The notes: generated by a model not told the origin, from the sequence alone. A stretch of DNA of 64,000 bases from Candidatus Heimdallarchaeota archaeon (GCA_019057815.1 JAHLWR010000015.1:25248-89247); one strand, 5' to 3'. Positions 18,057 through 27,855 are shown, counted from the first letter of the stretch. Numbers and translations: made by a program.

Positions 18057-19889
18057 TCAATCATTTTCTGCATCAATCTGCATAATTTCTAAAATGAAAT
18101 CGTCATTTTCAGTCAATTCCCTCTTCTTATGCTTATATCCTTTGTAAATACGCATTGTGATTCCTAGAACTAACCAACAATCAAACAGAACAACAATACC
18201 TATGAAAATGGTTTTTGGTGTTTTGAACAATGGGACATTGAAACTATCAGTTGTATTGCCATCATCCACCTGTTCATCTAGCACAGAAACAGTATATTTA
18301 ACATCTTGGAGGTTGCAGACATATCCTGAGCCAATAACTTGTATAATAAACTCTATTTCATTAAAACTGTTAATTAACTCTATATCTCTTTCTATGACAA
18401 TAAGACCATAATCTTTGATTAATTCTGTGTAAAGTGTATAACCATTAATTTTGAGTGTGACACTGAAACTGTCGTATTCTATCTCTGATTGTTTTTCTAA
18501 GAACAATGAGAAATTAGATTTGAATCCTTTTATAGAGTCAGTATGGTAGATCACATCGTAGTATTTTTTGATTAAATTTCCTTGATTGAGTAAACTAATT
18601 TGATCTTCTTCAATTAGTAACCTCTCTGCAAATTGCCCATCAAAGTTCTCCACTTCATTGATAGTAATAGCTGTAGAGTTATATATGAAAATCGTCCCTT
18701 CTCCCAAAGTAACAGCATAAAATCTAATCTTCAAATCTTTTAGGTAATTAGTCGTGTACAAATCGAATGTAAGTGTCACTTTATCTTGAAGTTGATTATT
18801 GGGAGTTATTTCGCCTTCCTCTAAGAGCACTATCCCTTGAAATAACTGATAACTTATTCCTGGAAAAACAACTGTTCCTTCACAGCTGTAATCAATTTCT
18901 ATTTTTAATATCTGCGTATCTTTAATACTAGAAGGTTTAAGCGGAGATAAGTCTACAAATTCGTCTATACCAGCTAACCAAGAGACTACTTTGAGGTATG
19001 AGTCATCTTCAACAATCTCTTCAACTAATTGTCCTTTCAACTCGATATTAGAAATATAAACTGTATTGATTGATATACCTATGGCAAATCTGAGTTCTAA
19101 GACGTTCTTCCCTTGATAGAGCGGTAATTCAAAATACTCATTGAAACTCTCTCCAGAATCAAATGACAATGTTTCATAAGAATTCGAATTAACACTTATA
19201 TCAACAGAACTAACAAAAGCGACAAATTCACTAGTTTCGAAAGATAAACTAACATTTTGAGAATAAGAATCATTATTTGCACAAAATGAAATCGTCTTTA
19301 TAGTGTAATATGTGAAACCACTCAATTTGCTATCAATTATAATTTCTTCTGTAGCAAGATCATAATTCTTTTCTACCATTCCTAATGAGATTATAGATAG
19401 ATTCCTTACAGCTGATTCAGCAAGTATTCTGATCTGACCACTTTCACCATATGAAGCTTTCCCTGAAATAGAGATAGTTAAATTAAACTCACCATTATAA
19501 TAATCTGGATATTCAAACGCTTTGCTTACATTTTGTACATTTCCATCTTGATAAGCTCGCGAAATGTCGAATTTTACTTCAGAACTGTTGAAATCAAAAA
19601 CTATGGTTAAACCACTCGAATCTGTTTGATCCCCTTCTACAACAAATTTAAGGTCTAAAGCATTGAACTCACTTAAAATTAGGCTATCTAGAGTAAAATT
19701 GAAAGTCTGGTTACCTTCGTTTTCATCATAAAAATAAACAAATTCTTGATCAAAACTATTAAGATAAGAACTGTTGGGAATAGAAGAGGTAAAAGAAAGA
19801 GACTGGTTACATCCTTGAGGTGAAATGGTAATTAGCGCTATGAATCCGATGCATAAAATTACATAACGTAAATTAGTGGATGTAACCAT
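18057..19889 (-). CDS. Large secreted or surface protein with C-terminal membrane anchor
   Basis: A 610-residue protein. An N-terminal signal peptide (VILCIGFIALITISPQG, with a Cys after it) precedes about 550 extracellular residues that are beta-rich, with many Asn-x-Ser/Thr sites. A membrane helix (IFIGIVVLFDCWLVLGITM) and a 25-residue basic cytosolic tail end it. No domain family is recognised. ATG at 19889 is preferred over TTG at 19898. The TATA element at 19919-19926 predicts a start of transcription near 19897. It is the first gene of the minus-strand cluster and is divergent from the membrane winged-helix gene. It may be the outward-facing part of the system. Confidence 0.75.
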   Translation of the reverse strand: MVTSTNLRYVILCIGFIALITISPQGCNQSLSFTSSIPNSSYLNSFDQEFVYFYDENEGNQTFNFTLDSLILSEFNALDLKFVVEGDQTDSSGLTIVFDFNSSEVKFDISRAYQDGNVQNVSKAFEYPDYYNGEFNLTISISGKASYGESGQIRILAESAVRNLSIISLGMVEKNYDLATEEIIIDSKLSGFTYYTIKTISFCANNDSYSQNVSLSFETSEFVAFVSSVDISVNSNSYETLSFDSGESFNEYFELPLYQGKNVLELRFAIGISINTVYISNIELKGQLVEEIVEDDSYLKVVSWLAGIDEFVDLSPLKPSSIKDTQILKIEIDYSCEGTVVFPGISYQLFQGIVLLEEGEITPNNQLQDKVTLTFDLYTTNYLKDLKIRFYAVTLGEGTIFIYNSTAITINEVENFDGQFAERLLIEEDQISLLNQGNLIKKYYDVIYHTDSIKGFKSNFSLFLEKQSEIEYDSFSVTLKINGYTLYTELIKDYGLIVIERDIELINSFNEIEFIIQVIGSGYVCNLQDVKYTVSVLDEQVDDGNTTDSFNVPLFKTPKTIFIGIVVLFDCWLVLGITMRIYKGYKHKKRELTENDDFILEIMQIDAEND

Positions 19890-19904
19890 GTCTTTCAATA
19901 TTCT

Positions 19905-19980
19905 AAGTTCGAGATTTGTTTATAAACTTGACAAAGTAAAGTACTGGAATTAACGTTCAATTAGACTAGGTTTAAATATA
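19905..19980. promoter_or_regulatory. Divergent promoter region
   Basis: The minus-strand TATA element TTTATAAAC at 19919-19926 serves the surface-protein gene, and the plus-strand element TTTAAATATA at 19971-19980 serves the winged-helix gene. The latter is centred 26 bases before the ATG at 20001, so that mRNA should be leaderless. The same region is duplicated at about 21285-21362. Binding sites for the regulator itself may lie between the two elements. Confidence 0.6.
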
Positions 19981-20000
19981 ATGTTATGTCAAAACTTGGT

Positions 20001-21200
20001 ATGAAATCTTCAGAAGAAGAGAAAGATTTTACTCCTTCTTCCAAGTTAATCGAAATGGAAAAAGGTAAGGTTTTATCCAATGAGCATGATGAACCCCCAA
20101 TATCTCCCAAATTACAAAGAAAGAAAGATAAATCTTCTAAAAAGAGGAAAAAGGTATACTATTTACTTGAATTTCTTGCTATTCTCTCTGTAATTTCGAT
20201 GAATATAATTGGTAGTACTTATGAATATGATTACGATAGTATTATCGCTTTTCTACCCTTAGCTGTTGTGTCTATAAGCTTACTTCTGCTTACTACATAT
20301 CTCTATATTTTCTCTTTAAAACCAGAAGAACGATTTGTTGCATATATTATTCGATTTATATTGATTGTTGCTTTGGCATCTTTTGTAATTGGAATGGCTA
20401 TTGGTGTAGGATTTTCTTACCCTTCGTATTTTATTTTTCTGATGCTACACATTTCTTTATTCTATCCTTTGATCTCCCAATTCATACTCCAGACATTCCT
20501 CGTAGCTTCTGATAAACCAACTAAAGAGCTTCTTTTTAAGAAAGCAGTCGAGGGCAGTCCGTCTGAATTAGAATGGCGCCAATATGATACTTTTTCAGGA
20601 TATATTTCGATTATTACAGGTATTTTCATGTTACAAGCATTTTGGTTAATCTACCACTTTATAATTCGCTCATTAGTAATCCTCAATGCAAAGAGACGTA
20701 TGATTATCGAACACTTAGACTTTGAAGAGGAAACGAACCTTTCTACTATTTCGTTGGAACTTGGAATCTCTTTGGAAGAAGTTATATTCACTTTAAAACA
20801 ATTACAGTTGAGAAGAAAAATAAAAATCAATTTCACTCGATATGGTGCTATACTTAAAGAAATACGCACTGCTAGACTTTTTACTCCTGCAATTGATGAG
20901 AAATTCGAAGAATTTTTGAAAAAGCAAAAGATGACAGAAATTGAAAGAAGAGCCAGTGGATTCATAGAATTCACCGAGAGAGAGAAGGTACAAGATAAAG
21001 ATATGCGAAAATTGCTTGGAATCAAAGACAAGTTATCAACAAGTGATTTTATTCTAATGCTACCTCCAAAAGTTGCTACAGTAAGGTCTCCAGTTTTCAA
21101 AAAGGGTAATTGGATATTCTTTAACAGAGAAGAGATCTTGAAAAAACGTGAAAAGATCATCAAAGTACTAATCGACAACCACGATAAGATTTTCAACTAA
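20001..21200 (+). CDS. Membrane-tethered winged-helix protein, copy 1
   Basis: A 399-residue protein. A polar 45-residue N-terminus precedes four to five membrane helices (about 47-205). A cytosolic domain follows, starting MIIEHLDFEEETNLSTISLELGISLEEVIFTLKQLQLRRKI, a helix-turn-helix of winged-helix type, then a helical region ending in KKREKIIKVLIDNHDKIFN. It is probably a one-component membrane regulator. ATG 20001 is chosen over ATG 19986 because the TATA element is exactly 26 bases before it and the upstream ATG is lost (AGG) in copy 2. It is divergent from the 9-20 kb cluster, which it may control. DNA binding is inferred. Confidence 0.78.
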   Translation: MKSSEEEKDFTPSSKLIEMEKGKVLSNEHDEPPISPKLQRKKDKSSKKRKKVYYLLEFLAILSVISMNIIGSTYEYDYDSIIAFLPLAVVSISLLLLTTYLYIFSLKPEERFVAYIIRFILIVALASFVIGMAIGVGFSYPSYFIFLMLHISLFYPLISQFILQTFLVASDKPTKELLFKKAVEGSPSELEWRQYDTFSGYISIITGIFMLQAFWLIYHFIIRSLVILNAKRRMIIEHLDFEEETNLSTISLELGISLEEVIFTLKQLQLRRKIKINFTRYGAILKEIRTARLFTPAIDEKFEEFLKKQKMTEIERRASGFIEFTEREKVQDKDMRKLLGIKDKLSTSDFILMLPPKVATVRSPVFKKGNWIFFNREEILKKREKIIKVLIDNHDKIFN

Positions 21201-21206
21201 TCATTA

Positions 21207-21256
21207 TTTAACTCTTTTTTTCTTTTTATAATATGTCACTTTTTTACTTTTTTACT
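21207..21256 (+). terminator. T-rich terminator after copy 1
   Basis: Several T-runs (ACTCTTTTTTTCTTTTTATA and TTTTTTACTTTTTTACTC) follow the stop codon, as expected for archaeal factor-independent termination. No hairpin is needed or seen. Confidence 0.4.
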
Positions 21257-21381
21257 CATTTTAAACCCATGTCTTTCAATATTCTAAGTCCAAGATTTGT
21301 TCATAAACTTGATAAAGTATAATACTGGAATAACCTTTCAATTAGACTAGGTTTAAATACAATGCTAGGTCAAAACTAGGT

Positions 21382-22587
21382 ATGAAATCTTCAGAAGAAG
21401 AGAAAGATTTTACTCCTTCTTCAAAGTTAGTCGAAATGGAAAAAGGCAAGGTTTTATCTGGTGAGCATAATGAAACCCCAATATCTCCCAAAGTACTAAG
21501 AAAGAAAGATTATTCTTCTAAAAAGAGGATAAGAATATATTATTTTCTTGAAATCCTTTCAATTTTGTCTGTAATTGGTTTGAATATTTTAGGCGTTGCT
21601 ACATACTACGACTACCATTATTGGATATTTTTGGTGCCTTTCTCTGTGGTGACTCTATGTTTGTTTCTGTTTTCAACTTTCGTTTACATCTTTTCTTTAA
21701 AACCAGAAGAAAGATTTCGTGCATATGCTGTACGATTTTTGACGATATTTGCTTTTACTACTTTTGTAATTGGAGCGGGTATTACTATAGAAGGGTGGTA
21801 TGATTGGCAAGCTCTTGACATGTTTCTTTTTTCAAATATTTTTCTATTTTATCCTTTACTCTCCCAATACATACTCCAGACCTACCTCGTGAATTCTGAT
21901 AAACCAACTAAAGAGCTTCTTTTCAAGAAAGCAGTCGAGGGTAGTCCATCTGAATTAGAATGGCGAAAATATGATAATCTTTCAGGTTATATTGCAATTG
22001 TTTCAGGTATTTTCCTCTTACAAATATTCTGGTTATTTTACCACTTTATAATTCGCTCAAAAAAAATCCGCAAAACAAAGATACGTATGATTATCGAACA
22101 CTTAGATTTTGATGAAGAAACAAACCTTTCTACTATTTCTTTGGAACTTGGAATACCTTTAGAAGAAGTGATATTCACTTTGAAGCAATTACAGTTGAGA
22201 AGACAAATAGATGTCGATTTCACTCGATATGGTGCTATACTTAAAGAGATACGCACTTATAGACTTTTTACTCCTGCAATTGATGAGAAATTCGAAAAAT
22301 TTTTGAAAAAGCAAAAAATGACAAAAATTGAAAGAAGAGCCAGTGACTTCATAGAATTTACCGAGAGAGAGAAGGTACAAGATAAAGATATGCGAAAATT
22401 GCTAGGAATCAAAGACAAGTTATCAACAAGTGATTTTATTCTAATGCTACCTCCAAAAGTTGCTACAGTAAGGTCTCCAGTTTTCAAAAAGGGTAATTGG
22501 ATATTCTTTAACAGAGAAGAGATCTTGAAAAAGCGTGAAAAAATCCTCAAAGTACTAATCGACAATCACGATAAGATTTTCAACTAA
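21382..22587 (+). CDS. Membrane-tethered winged-helix protein, copy 2
   Basis: A 401-residue paralogue of the gene at 20001, with the same layout: polar N-terminus, four to five membrane helices, winged-helix segment starting MIIEHLDFDEETNLSTISLE, helical tail. The TATA element TTTAAATAC at 21352-21360 is centred 26 bases before ATG 21382, so the mRNA should be leaderless. Its membrane segments differ much from copy 1 (for example VATYYDYHYWIFLVPF against STYEYDYDSIIAFLPL), but the DNA for the last 100 residues is nearly identical. That suggests different signals feeding the same output. Confidence 0.78.
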   Translation: MKSSEEEKDFTPSSKLVEMEKGKVLSGEHNETPISPKVLRKKDYSSKKRIRIYYFLEILSILSVIGLNILGVATYYDYHYWIFLVPFSVVTLCLFLFSTFVYIFSLKPEERFRAYAVRFLTIFAFTTFVIGAGITIEGWYDWQALDMFLFSNIFLFYPLLSQYILQTYLVNSDKPTKELLFKKAVEGSPSELEWRKYDNLSGYIAIVSGIFLLQIFWLFYHFIIRSKKIRKTKIRMIIEHLDFDEETNLSTISLELGIPLEEVIFTLKQLQLRRQIDVDFTRYGAILKEIRTYRLFTPAIDEKFEKFLKKQKMTKIERRASDFIEFTEREKVQDKDMRKLLGIKDKLSTSDFILMLPPKVATVRSPVFKKGNWIFFNREEILKKREKILKVLIDNHDKIFN

Positions 22588-22642
22588 CTCTTTCTTTTTC
22601 CTTTTCTATAAGGTTAATATAGGGGAAGAAATTCAATGATTT

Positions 22643-25111
22643 ATGCAATCTAAAACTAAGTGTTTATTTTTCCTTTTTATTTTGATGTTAGCATTTGCTT
22701 TGAACAATCAGACTGTTTCTTATGCTAAAACCGATGTTATTATCTTTTCTGAATCTTTAAATGCTGAAGAAAGCGCTTTTGACCATAAATATGGTCCACC
22801 TGGTTACTATGGATTAGCAATAGATGAAGAAGAAAATTTGATTTTTTCTAATGCCCCTGAAGGTGTAGCTTTTATTCAAAGAGACAATCTATCGGATCAA
22901 GTAGTCTACAGAGATGAAATTGGCTTACAAGATGTTTCTGTAATGAATTTAGAAGTTGATAAAGACCTCAAATTGCTTTATGTTGGTTCCATTCAAGGTG
23001 TTGACGTTATTAATTATACTCTCTTTCCTATTCAAGCTACACCTATTCTACAGGAAGTAGCAACAAATTTTATTTTAGGTGATTTCATAGATATCGATCC
23101 TAACACTCATTTTGTCTGGATAACTACACAGTCTCATGGTTTGTTTATTTATGACCCAATAAATCAAAGAGAAGTAGATACAACAGGCTACGATTTACCT
23201 GATCCCAGTGTGAAAATGCATACAATTGAAGTGAATCCAACAATAAACAGAGCTTTTATCGGGACTGATCAAGGTATTTACGTAATTGACACTTTAACTA
23301 ACTCTTCACACCAATGGCTAACTACCAATGATGGTCTACCTTTCAATATCACTAAAGTGATTAAAGCTTACCCTGAAATAGAAAAAGTATTTATCACAAC
23401 TAATGAAATTGTTACTACTATAAGCGGAGGATTAACAGTTCTTTTTTTGAACAATGATTCTCTCAAAACATTTACCTACATTTCTGATCCTTATAATCCA
23501 AGAACAATTTATGACATTGTTTGTGACACTCAAAGAAATCTGGGTTACTTTGTTTCAGGACCAGGTTTCGAAGCTGAGAGTGGTCTTATGGTTTTTAACT
23601 TAACTGATATGACTGGAGTGATTAAGTCAATGTGGGGAAGTTTTGGTGATTTTGGTGTTACACGTGTTTGGGGTTCTCCTTATTTGATTGAAGCTATGAT
23701 CGCAGGGATAGAATTAGATGAAATCACTCATGAGGTCATTTTAGGTTCAATACAACTGATTCAAAAAGCCTATCTCGAGTTACCTGCAACTGTTACAACA
23801 GAGAATGAATGGGTAGACTGGGAGCATAGTTTATCACATAATATTGCTTCTGATGTTAATTATGATCCTGTTGATGATATGATGTATATTTCAACACTCT
23901 TAGGTCTAGATAGAATAGATCCTACAAATAACGAAAATGTTGAACACCTTGTACCCGTTCCAGGAGCGGGTGGTTCAACAGCTGCTGAAATATTGTCTTC
24001 TGCTAGAATGATCTATCATCATCATTATGAATATGATATAATCGCGGATTCCTACATAGACATGGAAACGATGATTCCAGCTTTAGATGAGTATGATTAC
24101 ATCAAAGATATTTCATCATCACCTAATGAAACACTGATTTATTATTCTATAGGCGCTGAGAATGGTGGTCTAGGAAGCAATGGTTCAATTGTAATTTACA
24201 ACAGAGCTAACTATCAGTATTATGTCGAAGATTTCGGTTTTGACAAGACTCAACTGATAGTTAATTGTATTCTACAAGACCCCAATCGGGAAATGCTATA
24301 TGTTGGAACAAATACTGGACTAATTTTGTATAATTTGACCTCAATGTCTATCTATTCCATTCACGGTGAAACAGAAAATTGGGAGATAACAACACTAGAA
24401 TGGATTAACGAGCAACTCTGGTTTGGTCTAGAAACTGAGCCACATCTATACACTTATGTCAGAATCTATGATCCTATTTTAGAAACAATAACTGATTTTG
24501 AACACTCATCAATGATGTATCCTGTTGTTAATGATATCTTATTCAATCAAGCAACTAACGAACTGTTCTTTACAACTAATTATGGTTTCCATGCTTACAA
24601 TATATCCAACGAAGAACTCAAATTCTTTGGTGAAGAAGATGGTCTTTCTACTTATATTCTCGCAAGAATGGATTATTCTACTATATCCAATGAAATTTAC
24701 ATAGGTTCAACTTTAGGTGGAGTTAACATATTCGACCCATTATACGATGATATCCCACCTCAACTCTTTATTAGCGGAATTTCTACAAATGATATTGTTA
24801 CAGGTCAAATATCTATACAGATAACATCTCAAGACTATAGTGGAATCAATTGGGTAAGTGCAACACTTAACAGCAGCGATAATTGGAATTCAAATATTCG
24901 TTATCTGAACTTCGATTTCAATTCAAGTGAATATTCAGATGGTTATTATGAATTCACGATAGTAGCCACAGATTTCAATGGATTGACTACTGATATTGTA
25001 ATATCTTTTACAATCTCCAATGTCATAATAAATGAGTTCTCAAAAATGCTCTTAGTTGTTGTTTTATCGACAGTTTCTATTATTATATTGTTTAGAAAAA
25101 GAAGAAACTAA
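22643..25111 (+). CDS. Secreted beta-propeller protein with Ig-like domain and membrane anchor
   Basis: An 822-residue protein. A signal peptide (CLFFLFILMLAFALNNQTVSYA) precedes about 650 residues of propeller-like repeats of the form LYVGSIQGVDVI, AFIGTDQGIYVIDT, LYVGTNTGLILYN and IYIGSTLGGVNIF, related to two-component regulator propellers. An Ig-like or cadherin-like domain occupies about 695-790 (PPQLFISGISTNDIVTGQ onwards). A C-terminal helix with the tail RKRRN anchors it. It is displayed outside the cell; the ligand is unknown. It follows the second winged-helix copy on the same strand but with its own leader. Confidence 0.8.
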   Translation: MQSKTKCLFFLFILMLAFALNNQTVSYAKTDVIIFSESLNAEESAFDHKYGPPGYYGLAIDEEENLIFSNAPEGVAFIQRDNLSDQVVYRDEIGLQDVSVMNLEVDKDLKLLYVGSIQGVDVINYTLFPIQATPILQEVATNFILGDFIDIDPNTHFVWITTQSHGLFIYDPINQREVDTTGYDLPDPSVKMHTIEVNPTINRAFIGTDQGIYVIDTLTNSSHQWLTTNDGLPFNITKVIKAYPEIEKVFITTNEIVTTISGGLTVLFLNNDSLKTFTYISDPYNPRTIYDIVCDTQRNLGYFVSGPGFEAESGLMVFNLTDMTGVIKSMWGSFGDFGVTRVWGSPYLIEAMIAGIELDEITHEVILGSIQLIQKAYLELPATVTTENEWVDWEHSLSHNIASDVNYDPVDDMMYISTLLGLDRIDPTNNENVEHLVPVPGAGGSTAAEILSSARMIYHHHYEYDIIADSYIDMETMIPALDEYDYIKDISSSPNETLIYYSIGAENGGLGSNGSIVIYNRANYQYYVEDFGFDKTQLIVNCILQDPNREMLYVGTNTGLILYNLTSMSIYSIHGETENWEITTLEWINEQLWFGLETEPHLYTYVRIYDPILETITDFEHSSMMYPVVNDILFNQATNELFFTTNYGFHAYNISNEELKFFGEEDGLSTYILARMDYSTISNEIYIGSTLGGVNIFDPLYDDIPPQLFISGISTNDIVTGQISIQITSQDYSGINWVSATLNSSDNWNSNIRYLNFDFNSSEYSDGYYEFTIVATDFNGLTTDIVISFTISNVIINEFSKMLLVVVLSTVSIIILFRKRRN

Positions 25112-25209
25112 TTCTTCCTTTACCTTTTTTATTCTATTTTATGATGAAGCTATTTTTCACCTTCAAGTCAAACAAGGAGAAAAGAAAAGATGGTAGTTTT
25201 TTTTAGAGA

Positions 25210-26058
25210 TTAACTCTGATATTTCATTGCAGCTGATACACCTGATGCTGCAGTAGCCAATAGTTGAAATATTTTATAAGCTTCAGTCATTGTTTCTGCA
25301 GTATATTCAATTGTCATCCCATCCACCCTTTTTACAAAGGGTAATAAATCAGCTACATACGCAAAAGCTGTTCCTCTGAAGGTAAGTTCAACTTTCACTG
25401 GATTTTCAGTTACTAGTGTTTTAACTTTTCCTTCCTTAAAATTAGTCACTGCTCTGAAAACCGATTCTTTCAAGCTTTTCACTATTTTTTTCATGCTTGG
25501 ACTCCTAGCAGCAAAACGGCTGTAAGATTGTTTTAAAGGTACAACCTCAGCCCAAGGAATATGTTTTTTGACATCATCTTCTAATAATTGATTATCTCCC
25601 GCGACCAGTATCACGGGAACATTATATTCTCCGGCTGTAAAAGCGTTGAGTAAACACTCACTTAACTCTATGTCATTGATTACAAGTTTATGAATACTAG
25701 TTCCACTGTAAGTGTGATCAAAAGTAGACTTAGCAGTACCATGTTTAGCATGATAACCTAAGAAGAGCGCAACATCACAGCCTTCTACTCCCTCAACCAT
25801 CGAAATGGGACGAAAACCTCCTCTAATGATTTCAACATATTCAGGTAAATCATCGATAAGCAAATTTACACAAGGACCATGACTATCAGCAATGATTATT
25901 TGCTCAAAACCGTTATGATATAATTCTTCTGCAACAACGAGAGTAATTTTTGTAGCAATTTCTCTAGCTTCCTGATACAAAGAACCTTTCAAGTCTAATT
26001 GTCCTAGAATAACAACAAATGGTAATCCTTCCAAATCAACTGAAATAAACGCTTTCAT
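25210..26058 (-). CDS. M55-family D-aminopeptidase (DppA-like)
   Basis: A 282-residue protein that matches family M55 along its full length. Metal-binding motifs are SVDLEG (6-11), IIADSHGPCVNL (near 56-67) and LFLGYHAKHGT (near 98-108). HTYSGTSIHKLVIN and VPVILVAGDNQLLED are further family segments. DppA enzymes are zinc-dependent, form decamers and release D-amino acids from peptides such as D-Ala-D-Ala. No signal peptide, so it is cytosolic. ATG start at 26058. A physiological substrate in an archaeon without murein is not obvious. Confidence 0.88.
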   Translation of the reverse strand: MKAFISVDLEGLPFVVILGQLDLKGSLYQEAREIATKITLVVAEELYHNGFEQIIIADSHGPCVNLLIDDLPEYVEIIRGGFRPISMVEGVEGCDVALFLGYHAKHGTAKSTFDHTYSGTSIHKLVINDIELSECLLNAFTAGEYNVPVILVAGDNQLLEDDVKKHIPWAEVVPLKQSYSRFAARSPSMKKIVKSLKESVFRAVTNFKEGKVKTLVTENPVKVELTFRGTAFAYVADLLPFVKRVDGMTIEYTAETMTEAYKIFQLLATAASGVSAAMKYQS

Positions 26059-26262
26059 TTTTTTTCGCTCATTTATGAATTGTAAGAGTGATATTAAAAG
26101 ATTTTTAGTAATAAATGTGTTATTTATCTTTTACTGGGATTTCATTCTAATAATCTCTTATTTCTTGGATTCTTACCCCCTTCTTTTGCTTTCCTTTCTT
26201 CTTCTTCAAGAAACTTCAAAATCCTCCTAAAACTTTTTATTTTTTGAATTAGAGTGATAACT

Positions 26263-27792
26263 ATGAAAAAATCTCTCTCTTTTCTTCCTGTATTAATTAT
26301 ATTGATGTGTCCTTTTATTGCCCCTGTAATTCATCAAGCTGATGCTAGTCCCCAATTTGTTGACTATATCTTCTGTAATGGAAATATTATCACCATTGAT
26401 GAAACTAATCCTTTGGTTCAAGCTATTGCCATTAATGATGACCTTATTGTAGGTTTAGGAAGTACTGAAGAAATTCTAGAAAACTTTGCAACAGAAAATG
26501 AAACTACTTATGATTTAGATGGTCGAACAATCATGCCAGGAATAATAGATGGTCATACACACTATATGGCATCATTATTTTGGATTGGAGAAACTGAAAC
26601 AATCTATGAATCTCAAATTATAGCTTTAGCTAATGGCTATACAACCTTAAACGAAAAAAGTATAGACATGGGTGAATTTCAATGGTTAAAAGAAGCTGAA
26701 CAAAATAATACGCTTCGTCTTCGAGTAAACGCTTTTCTTATTTATAATTATGCTTGGCTTGAAAATAATGAAACTGTATTAGTTGGACACTGGAATCCAG
26801 ATCTAGAACCTCTACTAGATCATGACCGAAAATTACGCGTTCCTGGTATTAAAATCTATTTAGATGGTGCATATGGAAATAGAGGTTTTCCAGCAATGAG
26901 TGATCCCTATACTCAAGAAATGATGGATTTATGGGGAATTATCAATCCTTATGGAGATCTTTATTTTAATCAATCAGAATTAAATTCAATAGTTGATTCT
27001 ATTCATGATAGAGGTTTTAGTGTAGCTGTTCACGCGATGGGTGATAGAGCAACTGAAACTATCCTAAATGCAATAGAATATGCGTTAAACGGGACAGATA
27101 ATGATAATGCAAGACATCAAATTGAGCATAACAGCTTCATCAGAGAAGATCAAATCGCTAAAGCTTTATCACTTAATACTATTCATTCTGTTAGAGGGTA
27201 CTTCCCAACTTATTGGCAGCAAGAATATGCAGACCTTTACAGTTCTATATGGATGGAAAGGACGGTAAACAGATACTCCCTACCTGGCGAAGGTCTTCAC
27301 TCTTATCTAGAAACTGATTTTGGTTTTCTTCATGGTTATGATGAAGATAATTGGAGTAAATCAGCTAATATTAGACCTTTCCTACATCTTTGGGGTTTGG
27401 TTACTAGAAAAGCTATTGATGTAAATGGTACCATCCATACACCTGATCCTTGGGTAGCTGAGCATGAAATTACAGTTGAAATGGCTCTAAGAATGATGAC
27501 TATTGAAGGAGCTTACGCGGTAAAACAAGAGGACTATATCGGTTCTTTAGAAATTGGTAAGTATGCAGATCTCATTGTCTTAACAGGTGATCCTCTAACT
27601 ATGGAGGTTGATAATCTTAAGGATATCGAAGTTATGCTTACTATGGTAGATGGTAACATTGAATACCAAATAGCTAGTCATACCTTCCCAACACCATTTA
27701 CAAGTCAAACCTCACAAACAGCTTCTGCAATATGGATTACTCTTCTAGCATTATCAAGTTTAATAGTTGTTAGGTCTGAAAGAAGAAAATAA
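26263..27792 (+). CDS. Secreted, membrane-anchored amidohydrolase (YtcJ-like)
   Basis: A 509-residue protein. It has a signal peptide (LSFLPVLIILMCPFIAPVIHQADA), an amidohydrolase N-terminal strand region with IMPGIIDGHTHYMA (metal-binding HxH), GIKIYLDGAYGN (Lys), VHAMGDRATE and ARHQIEHNSF (His ligands), then SLEIGKYADLIVLTGDPL, typical of the family end. A C-terminal membrane helix with RRK tail anchors it outside. YtcJ-like enzymes cleave amide or imide bonds; the substrate is unknown. ATG 26263 is preferred over GTG 26254, since a TATA-like T-rich box lies about 26 bases upstream. Export with an anchor is unusual for this family. Confidence 0.85.
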   Translation: MKKSLSFLPVLIILMCPFIAPVIHQADASPQFVDYIFCNGNIITIDETNPLVQAIAINDDLIVGLGSTEEILENFATENETTYDLDGRTIMPGIIDGHTHYMASLFWIGETETIYESQIIALANGYTTLNEKSIDMGEFQWLKEAEQNNTLRLRVNAFLIYNYAWLENNETVLVGHWNPDLEPLLDHDRKLRVPGIKIYLDGAYGNRGFPAMSDPYTQEMMDLWGIINPYGDLYFNQSELNSIVDSIHDRGFSVAVHAMGDRATETILNAIEYALNGTDNDNARHQIEHNSFIREDQIAKALSLNTIHSVRGYFPTYWQQEYADLYSSIWMERTVNRYSLPGEGLHSYLETDFGFLHGYDEDNWSKSANIRPFLHLWGLVTRKAIDVNGTIHTPDPWVAEHEITVEMALRMMTIEGAYAVKQEDYIGSLEIGKYADLIVLTGDPLTMEVDNLKDIEVMLTMVDGNIEYQIASHTFPTPFTSQTSQTASAIWITLLALSSLIVVRSERRK

Positions 27793-27818
27793 TTCTTCTC
27801 TCTTTTTTTCTCTTTTTA
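27790..27818 (+). terminator. T-rich terminator after the amidohydrolase gene
   Basis: TTCTTCTCTCTTTTTTTCTC and TTTTT follow the stop directly, an archaeal poly-T stop signal. Confidence 0.4.
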
Positions 27819-27855
27819 GAACAATTCTTATAAGCAATATAACTAAGAACATTAT

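Larger units (their letters stand above)
19886..22588 (+). repeat. Tandem duplication of the winged-helix gene and its divergent promoter
   Basis: Bases 19886-21201 are repeated at 21267-22588. The copy includes the first bases of the minus-strand surface-protein gene (CCATGTCTTTCAATATTCT), both TATA elements and the whole plus-strand gene. The part encoding the cytosolic domain is almost identical over long stretches, while the membrane part has diverged strongly. Confidence 0.9.
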
